A DNA stretch of 64,000 nucleotides from Rhizobium sp. CG5 (GTDB lineage Bacteria; Pseudomonadota; Alphaproteobacteria; Rhizobiales; Rhizobiaceae): positions 143,922 through 207,921 of the forward strand of contig NZ_JABAEF010000012.1 in assembly GCF_023701945.1 (NCBI RefSeq). The letters are read 5' to 3'. Shown here piece after piece: positions 59,631-64,000 of the stretch (its first letter is position 1; each line of letters begins with the position of its first letter). Position numbers and translations under genes: made by a program. The notes under the pieces are model-generated. The model did no database searches. It was given only the letters and a program-made list of their open reading frames with translations, and was not told where the DNA came from.

Positions 59631-60779
59631 TTGACGTCGCCACAACAGGACACCGCTGCGCTGGCAGCCGAAGATGCGGCTGAAGGGGCTGGGCGGCGGC
59701 TGATTCTGACCGGGCGCTGGCGCAATGACAGCCTAGAGTCTGTGCTGAAGCAGCTCGATACCCTCGGCGCCGACGGCCAGAACGTGGTCGAGATCGACCT
59801 GTCCGGCATTTCAAGCATGGACATGGCCGGCGCCTGGCTGGTGCGGCGCATGGTGAACGCGGCGCGCGAAAAGGGCGGTTCGGTCGAAATCGTCAGTTCC
59901 GATGATCAGATGCGCGAACTGGTCGATGCCTTGCCGGAAAGCGTTGCCGTGCCGAAAAAGGTGGCGCTGCATGTTCCGCTGTTTCAGCGGGTCTTTGCGC
60001 CCGTCGGCGAACTGGCCTCGGGACTTTGGCTGGATGCGGTCGCCATGATGTATGTGCTCGGCTCTGCCGTGCGCGGCGCGCAGGCCAAGAAAGGCCGCGG
60101 CACCGGCGTCTCGCCGGCCTCGGTCGTCAATCAATTGGATCATATGGGCGTTCGCGCCGTGCCGATCATCGTGCTGATGTCGTTCCTGATCGGCGCGATC
60201 ATCGCCCAGCAGGGCGCCTTCCAGCTGCGCTATTTCGGCGCCGAAGTCTTCGTGGTCGATCTGGTCGGCATCCTGCAATTGCGCGAGATCGGCGTCTTGC
60301 TGACCGCCATCATGATCGCCGGCCGCTCAGGCAGCGCCATCACCGCGGAAATCGGCTCGATGAAGATGCGCGAGGAAATCGACGCGCTCAAGGTCATCGG
60401 CCTCAATCCGATCGGCGTTCTGGTCTTCCCGCGCCTGGTGGCGCTGACCATCGCCCTGCCGCTTTTGACCATCATCGCCAATTTTGCAGCACTTTACGGT
60501 GCCGCCGTGGTCACCTGGAGCTATTCGGGCATCACCTTCCAGACCTTTGCCACCCGCCTGCACGATGCGGTCGACTATTCGACGCTGGCCTCCGGCATGA
60601 TCAAGGCGCCGTTCATGGCGCTGATCATCGGCATCGTCGCCGCCGTCGAGGGCATGAAGGTTGGCGGCAGCGCCGAATCGCTCGGCCGCCACGTCACCGC
60701 CTCGGTGGTCAAATCCATTTTTGTCGTCATTCTCGTGGATGGGCTGTTTGCCATATTCTACGCGGCCATAGACTTCTAG
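59631..60779 (+). CDS. mlaE: MlaE-type ABC lipid transporter permease with N-terminal STAS domain
   Basis: 382 residues from a TTG at 59631; an in-frame TAG at 59622 and lack of early ATGs leave little choice. Residues about 25-115 form a STAS-like domain (LILTGRWRNDSLESVL, VVEIDLSGISSMDMAGAWL), a fused MlaB-like module. The permease follows with GVRAVPIIVLMSFLIGAIIAQQ, LREIGVLLTAIMIAGRSGSAITAEIGSM, and EGMKVGGSAESLG. It forms the inner-membrane core of a phospholipid transporter that keeps outer membrane asymmetry. Followed 10 bases later by the ATPase. Confidence 0.9.
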   Translation: MTSPQQDTAALAAEDAAEGAGRRLILTGRWRNDSLESVLKQLDTLGADGQNVVEIDLSGISSMDMAGAWLVRRMVNAAREKGGSVEIVSSDDQMRELVDALPESVAVPKKVALHVPLFQRVFAPVGELASGLWLDAVAMMYVLGSAVRGAQAKKGRGTGVSPASVVNQLDHMGVRAVPIIVLMSFLIGAIIAQQGAFQLRYFGAEVFVVDLVGILQLREIGVLLTAIMIAGRSGSAITAEIGSMKMREEIDALKVIGLNPIGVLVFPRLVALTIALPLLTIIANFAALYGAAVVTWSYSGITFQTFATRLHDAVDYSTLASGMIKAPFMALIIGIVAAVEGMKVGGSAESLGRHVTASVVKSIFVVILVDGLFAIFYAAIDF

Positions 60780-60789
60780 GGAGGCCGGG

Positions 60790-61611
60790 ATGAACGAATC
60801 AGAAATGCAGCCTCCAAACGAAAAGCGGGAAACCGTCCTGTCGGTGCGCGGCCTGACCGTCGGTTTCGGCGACAAGATCGTTCTCGACAAACTCGATCTC
60901 GATATCTATCGCGGCGAGATTCTCGGCTTCGTCGGTGCATCCGGCGCCGGCAAGTCGGTGCTGATGCGCACGGTTCTGCGTCTGCTGCCGCGCCGCGCCG
61001 GCAAGATCTCCATTCTCGGCGCCGATTATGACGCGGTCACGGATGAGGAACGCATGGGGCTGGATACCCGTCTCGGCGTGCTGTTCCAGCAGGGCGCGCT
61101 GTTTTCCTCGCTGACCGTCAAGGAAAACATCCAGCTGCCGATGCGCGAATATCTGCAGCTGCCGAAATGGCTGATGGACGAACTCGCCTATCTGAAGATC
61201 GAGATGGTCGGGCTGGACGCCGATGCCGGCGACAAATACCCCTCCGAACTGTCCGGCGGCATGATCAAGCGCGCGGCTCTCGCCCGTGCCCTTGCCCTTG
61301 ACCCCGATCTTGTTTTCCTCGACGAACCGACCTCCGGCCTCGACCCGATCGGGGCTGCCGAATTCGACGAGTTGATCATGCGCCTGCGCGATACGCTGGG
61401 GCTCACCGTCTACATGGTGACCCACGATCTCGACAGCCTGTTTTCCGCCTGTGACCGCATTGCCGTATTGGGCGAGAAGCGTGTATTGGTGGAAGGTACG
61501 CTGGAAGATATGCTTGCCTGCGAGGATGAGTGGGTGAAGACCTATTTCAGAGGCAAGCGTGCGCGCTCCATTCCACGGCCCGATCCGGCCATTGAAAATC
61601 CGCAAGAGTGA
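60790..61611 (+). CDS. mlaF: MlaF-type ABC transporter ATP-binding protein
   Basis: 273 residues. Walker A GASGAGKS, Q-loop LFQQGALFSS, signature LSGGMIKRAALARAL, Walker B LVFLDEPTSGLDP, and the H-loop THDLDSLF. The family powers the MlaE permease. ATG 60790 with GGGAGG upstream. The next gene, mlaD, starts 9 bases after the stop. Confidence 0.94.
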   Translation: MNESEMQPPNEKRETVLSVRGLTVGFGDKIVLDKLDLDIYRGEILGFVGASGAGKSVLMRTVLRLLPRRAGKISILGADYDAVTDEERMGLDTRLGVLFQQGALFSSLTVKENIQLPMREYLQLPKWLMDELAYLKIEMVGLDADAGDKYPSELSGGMIKRAALARALALDPDLVFLDEPTSGLDPIGAAEFDELIMRLRDTLGLTVYMVTHDLDSLFSACDRIAVLGEKRVLVEGTLEDMLACEDEWVKTYFRGKRARSIPRPDPAIENPQE

Positions 61612-61620
61612 TTGAGACTG

Positions 61621-62991
61621 ATGGAAACCAAAGCCAATTACGCAATCGTCGGGTTTTTTACCGTCATGGTCATCGCGGCCGCCTTCGGCTTCGTCTATTG
61701 GATGGCCGAGTATGGGCGCGGCGGTCCGATGGCGCCGCTCAACATTCGCATTCCGGGCTCCGCCAACGGCCTGAGCGTCGGCTCCCCTGTGCGCTTCAAC
61801 GGTATCCAGGTCGGCTCCGTTCGCAATCTCTACATTGATCGCGACGATCCGAAGTTTTCCGTGGCCGCCACCGAAGTGCAGGCGGATGCTCCGATCCGCA
61901 ACACCACCAAGGCGATTCTGGAAATTCAGGGCCTGACGGGAGCCGCCTACATCGAAATGTCTGGCGGCGAGGCCGCCGGCGAAAACATTCTGGCCAATGC
62001 CATGGCATCCGGCGAGCCGGCCATGCTGGTTGCCGATCAGTCGAGTGTCACCAATCTTCTGGCGACCGCCGACAAGATCCTGAAGCGTGCCGACGATGCT
62101 ATCGGCCAGCTCCAGGGTTTCATCGTCGATGCGCGGGGACCTCTGACCAACACGGTCAAGAATGCCGAGACCTTTTCCAAGGCGCTGGCCGACAATGCCG
62201 ACGGCATCGACAAGTTCCTGACCAGCGTCAGCGCCCTGTCCGATACGGTCACCGGCCTGTCCGGTCGCCTCGATTCGACCCTCTCGGCGGCCGAAGAGCT
62301 GCTGCGGTCCGTCGATCCGAAAAAGGTGGACACCATCCTTGCCAATGCCGAGGCCTTCACCGGCAAGATTGCCGCCGCATCCGACAAGATCGGCACGGCC
62401 GTCGACGGCTTTACGGCAACGGCCGAGACCTTCACCCAGTTTGGCAAGAGTGCCGAGGTGACGCTGGGCAAGATCGATGGTCTGATCGCTTCCGTCGACA
62501 GCCAGAAGGTCACCCAGGTGGTCGACGACGTGTCGGTCGCCGTGGCTGACGCCCGCAAGGCCGCTGCCGAATTCTCCGCCCTCAGCACCCGCATCAGCGG
62601 GCGGCAGGAAGACATCGACCAGGCGATCACCGACTTCACGCAGCTGTCCAACAAGCTCAACAATGCTTCCAGCCGCGTCGACGGCATCCTGCAGAAGGTG
62701 GACGCGCTGCTGGGGTCCGACGACACCAATTCGCTGTCGGCCGAAGCCCGCCGCACTCTGGAATCGATCCGCGGCGTGGCCGACAACCTGAATGCCAAGA
62801 TCGGGCCGATCGCCGACAATCTGGCGCGCTTCTCGTCGTCGGGGCTGAAAGACATCGAGACACTGGTGGATGATACCCGCAACACGGTGCGCAACCTCGA
62901 CGACGCGATTAGTAATTTCGATCGCGATCCACAAAGGCTGCTGTTCGGCGGCGATACGATCAAGCAATATGACGGACGGACGCGTCGATGA
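61621..62991 (+). CDS. mlaD: MlaD-type MCE-family lipid-binding protein, extended
   Basis: 456 residues from the ATG at 61621 (the TTG at 61612 is unlikely). One N-terminal membrane helix (about 6-28), an MCE domain (about 38-125: PGSANGLSVGSPVRFNGIQVGSV), then about 300 residues of predicted helical coil, rich in Ala, Thr and Ser with regular heptads (LTSVSALSDTVTGL). E. coli MlaD is only 183 residues, so the long helical tail is an extension seen in many alphaproteobacterial MCE proteins. It threads phospholipids across the periplasm. Its stop overlaps the following gene by 4 bases. Confidence 0.9.
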   Translation: METKANYAIVGFFTVMVIAAAFGFVYWMAEYGRGGPMAPLNIRIPGSANGLSVGSPVRFNGIQVGSVRNLYIDRDDPKFSVAATEVQADAPIRNTTKAILEIQGLTGAAYIEMSGGEAAGENILANAMASGEPAMLVADQSSVTNLLATADKILKRADDAIGQLQGFIVDARGPLTNTVKNAETFSKALADNADGIDKFLTSVSALSDTVTGLSGRLDSTLSAAEELLRSVDPKKVDTILANAEAFTGKIAAASDKIGTAVDGFTATAETFTQFGKSAEVTLGKIDGLIASVDSQKVTQVVDDVSVAVADARKAAAEFSALSTRISGRQEDIDQAITDFTQLSNKLNNASSRVDGILQKVDALLGSDDTNSLSAEARRTLESIRGVADNLNAKIGPIADNLARFSSSGLKDIETLVDDTRNTVRNLDDAISNFDRDPQRLLFGGDTIKQYDGRTRR

Positions 62992-63638
62992 GCCGCGCGA
63001 ACCGAGGAGAATGGGACAGCATGAGCGGATCTGAACGGGTTTTGCGTCGACGGGGTTTGCTGGCCGCCGTAGTGGTTTTGCCATTGGCTTCACTGGGCCT
63101 GTCAGGCTGTGGCACGGCAGCCTCAAATGACACCTATGATCTCCAGGCATCCGCGGTGACGACAACGGCGCCAGCTGCCAGCCGTCGCCAGCTCCTCGTG
63201 CCCGATCCGACGGCGCTCAAGGCGCTCGACAGCGAAATGGTGCTGGTGCGGGTCAGTGCGTCCGAGGTCCAGTATCTGTCGAAGTCCCAGTGGAGCGACA
63301 AGCTGCCGCGCATGGTGCAGTCCAAGCTGGTGGAAGCCTTCGAGAACACCGGCAAGCTCGGCGGCGTCGGCAAGCCGGGGCAGGGACTGGCGATCGACTA
63401 CCAGCTGATCACCGATATCCGCGCCTTCGAAATCGATACGTCGGGTGCCGACCAGGCAGTCGTCGAGATCTCGGTGAAGATCCTCAACGATCGCAACGGC
63501 TCGATCGCCGCGCAGAAAGTGTTCAAAGCCACGGTTCCAAGCCGCGGCACGGAAAACACCGCTTACATCTCCGCCCTCGACAATGCCTTTGCCGCAGTGA
63601 CCGGCGAGATCGTTACCTGGACGCTGAACGCCATCTGA
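62988..63638 (+). CDS. ABC-type transport auxiliary lipoprotein
   Basis: 216 residues from the ATG at 62988, overlapping the mlaD stop; an ATG at 63021 (GAGGAGA upstream) gives a cleaner signal peptide. The lipobox LGLSGC gives an outer-membrane lipoprotein. The mature part (LLVPDPTALKALDSEMVLVRVSASEVQYLSKSQWSDKLPRMV) fits the PqiC-like ABC_trans_aux family of Mla-type systems. It is the last gene of the operon; a strong terminator follows. Confidence 0.85.
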   Translation: MSRANRGEWDSMSGSERVLRRRGLLAAVVVLPLASLGLSGCGTAASNDTYDLQASAVTTTAPAASRRQLLVPDPTALKALDSEMVLVRVSASEVQYLSKSQWSDKLPRMVQSKLVEAFENTGKLGGVGKPGQGLAIDYQLITDIRAFEIDTSGADQAVVEISVKILNDRNGSIAAQKVFKATVPSRGTENTAYISALDNAFAAVTGEIVTWTLNAI

Positions 63639-63691
63639 TCCGACACTTACGGCCCTGTGACGGGCCGCAGCAGTCCTATAATCTTCCCATC

Positions 63692-63730
63692 AAAAAGCCC
63701 CGGATCGACAACGATCCGGGGCTTTTTTTG
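63692..63730. terminator. Bidirectional rho-independent terminator between convergent genes
   Basis: Near-perfect 16-bp stem AAAAAGCCCCGGATCG/CGATCCGGGGCTTTTT with an ACAA loop. Runs of A and T on either side serve both strands. Confidence 0.92.
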
Positions 63731-63754
63731 TCTGGTCGCTGGCGGCTGTGCCGC

Positions 63755-64000
63755 TTAGCTGAAGCGGCCGGCCGCATGCGCCAGCATCGTATAGACCTTG
63801 CCGGTATCGGAGGTCAGGTATGACTGGGTCACGGACTTGTCGCGGTCTGTGCGGGCAACGTCGGCAAGCAGCTTTTCGAAGTCGGCGATATAGCGGTCGA
63901 CGGCGGTGCGGAATTCCGGTTCGCGGTCATACTTGCGCTTGATCTCGTCGAAGGTCTGCTGGCCCTTCAGCGTGTAGAGCCGGCGCGTGAACACGTCGCG
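63755..64000 (-). CDS. 3' end of an unrecognised gene (partial, runs off right edge)
   Basis: The last about 80 residues of a minus-strand frame that is still open at the window edge: LYTLKGQQTFDEIKRKYD, YIADFEKLLADVA, SYLTSDTGKVYTMLAHAAGRFS. The GTG at 63994 is unlikely to be the start, because the frame continues to 64000 without a stop. The acidic/basic helical pattern recalls the C-terminus of large coiled-coil rhizobial proteins, but I cannot name it. Its stop is 25 bases from the shared terminator. Confidence 0.65.
   Translation of the reverse strand, partial: RDVFTRRLYTLKGQQTFDEIKRKYDREPEFRTAVDRYIADFEKLLADVARTDRDKSVTQSYLTSDTGKVYTMLAHAAGRFS

Noticed and set aside
60799..63165. Minus-strand frame of 788 codons opposite the Mla operon
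   Set aside because: Same reason: antisense of mlaF, mlaD and the lipoprotein genes, with no domain signature.

Overview
This window looks like chromosomal DNA of a Rhizobiaceae alphaproteobacterium (Rhizobium, Agrobacterium, Sinorhizobium or a close relative). The evidence is high G+C with strong third-position bias, and family content typical of that group: Usg, DUF2270, DUF2865, a long malic enzyme with a phosphotransacetylase-like tail, class II DAHP synthase, a riboswitch-controlled bluB, and an ars operon that uses an aquaporin. All assignments come from reading translated sequence and recalling families; no database search was run.

Layout. 1-4.4 kb (minus): sulfurtransferase sseA, an alanyl-tRNA editing protein, cysteine synthase and photolyase. 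4.6-6.4 kb: a small secreted protein, a lower-G+C HNH-type nuclease gene and tRNA-Asn. 6.5-12.4 kb: a PGPGW membrane protein, a sensor histidine kinase, a membrane-anchored thermonuclease, a uracil-DNA glycosylase-like protein, an Lrp regulator, an AlkD-like gene coupled to a beta-hydroxyacid dehydrogenase, and an XRE-like regulator. 12.4-19.1 kb: a YbaL-type antiporter, a methyltransferase, DUF2270, Usg, and a basic-amino-acid ABC importer (binding protein plus two permeases, no ATPase here). 19.4-21.5 kb: an OmpA-family protein with a 31-residue tandem repeat. 21.5-24.9 kb (minus): eamA-MFS-mobA-mobB. 25.1-34.2 kb: a chemoreceptor, moaA, a DUF971 protein, a MarR/hydrolase divergent pair, a flavin-type oxidase family protein, a polytopic membrane protein and a GGDEF protein. 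34.4-37.8 kb: class I and class II fumarases flanking a solitary ParD-like gene. 38.0-39.6 kb: arsR-arsC-aquaporin. 39.9-47.8 kb: L,D-transpeptidase, gph, rpiA, DUF2059, gor, DAHP synthase and a GFA protein. 47.7-59.4 kb: an unknown protein, an LtaS-like transferase, nadE, a TolB-like propeller, cobalamin riboswitch plus bluB, DUF2865, malic enzyme and an LpxH-like phosphoesterase. 59.6-63.6 kb: an Mla/MCE lipid-transport operon. The right edge holds the 3' end of an unrecognised gene.

How it fits together. Most of the window is core metabolism and envelope maintenance: fumarases and malic enzyme (C4 metabolism), rpiA, gph, nadE, gor, molybdenum cofactor (moaA, mobA, mobB), B12 lower ligand (bluB), outer-membrane lipid asymmetry (mla), peptidoglycan crosslinking and an OmpA protein. 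Several DNA repair or nuclease genes (photolyase, thermonuclease, UDG-like, AlkD-like, HNH) lie within the first 11 kb. The accessory signal is small: the lower-G+C HNH gene beside tRNA-Asn and the orphan ParD-like gene. I did not find a clear novel multi-gene system. The best leads are the in-frame extension of sseA into a GNAT-like segment, the HNH gene, the orphan antitoxin and the repeat-bearing OmpA protein.
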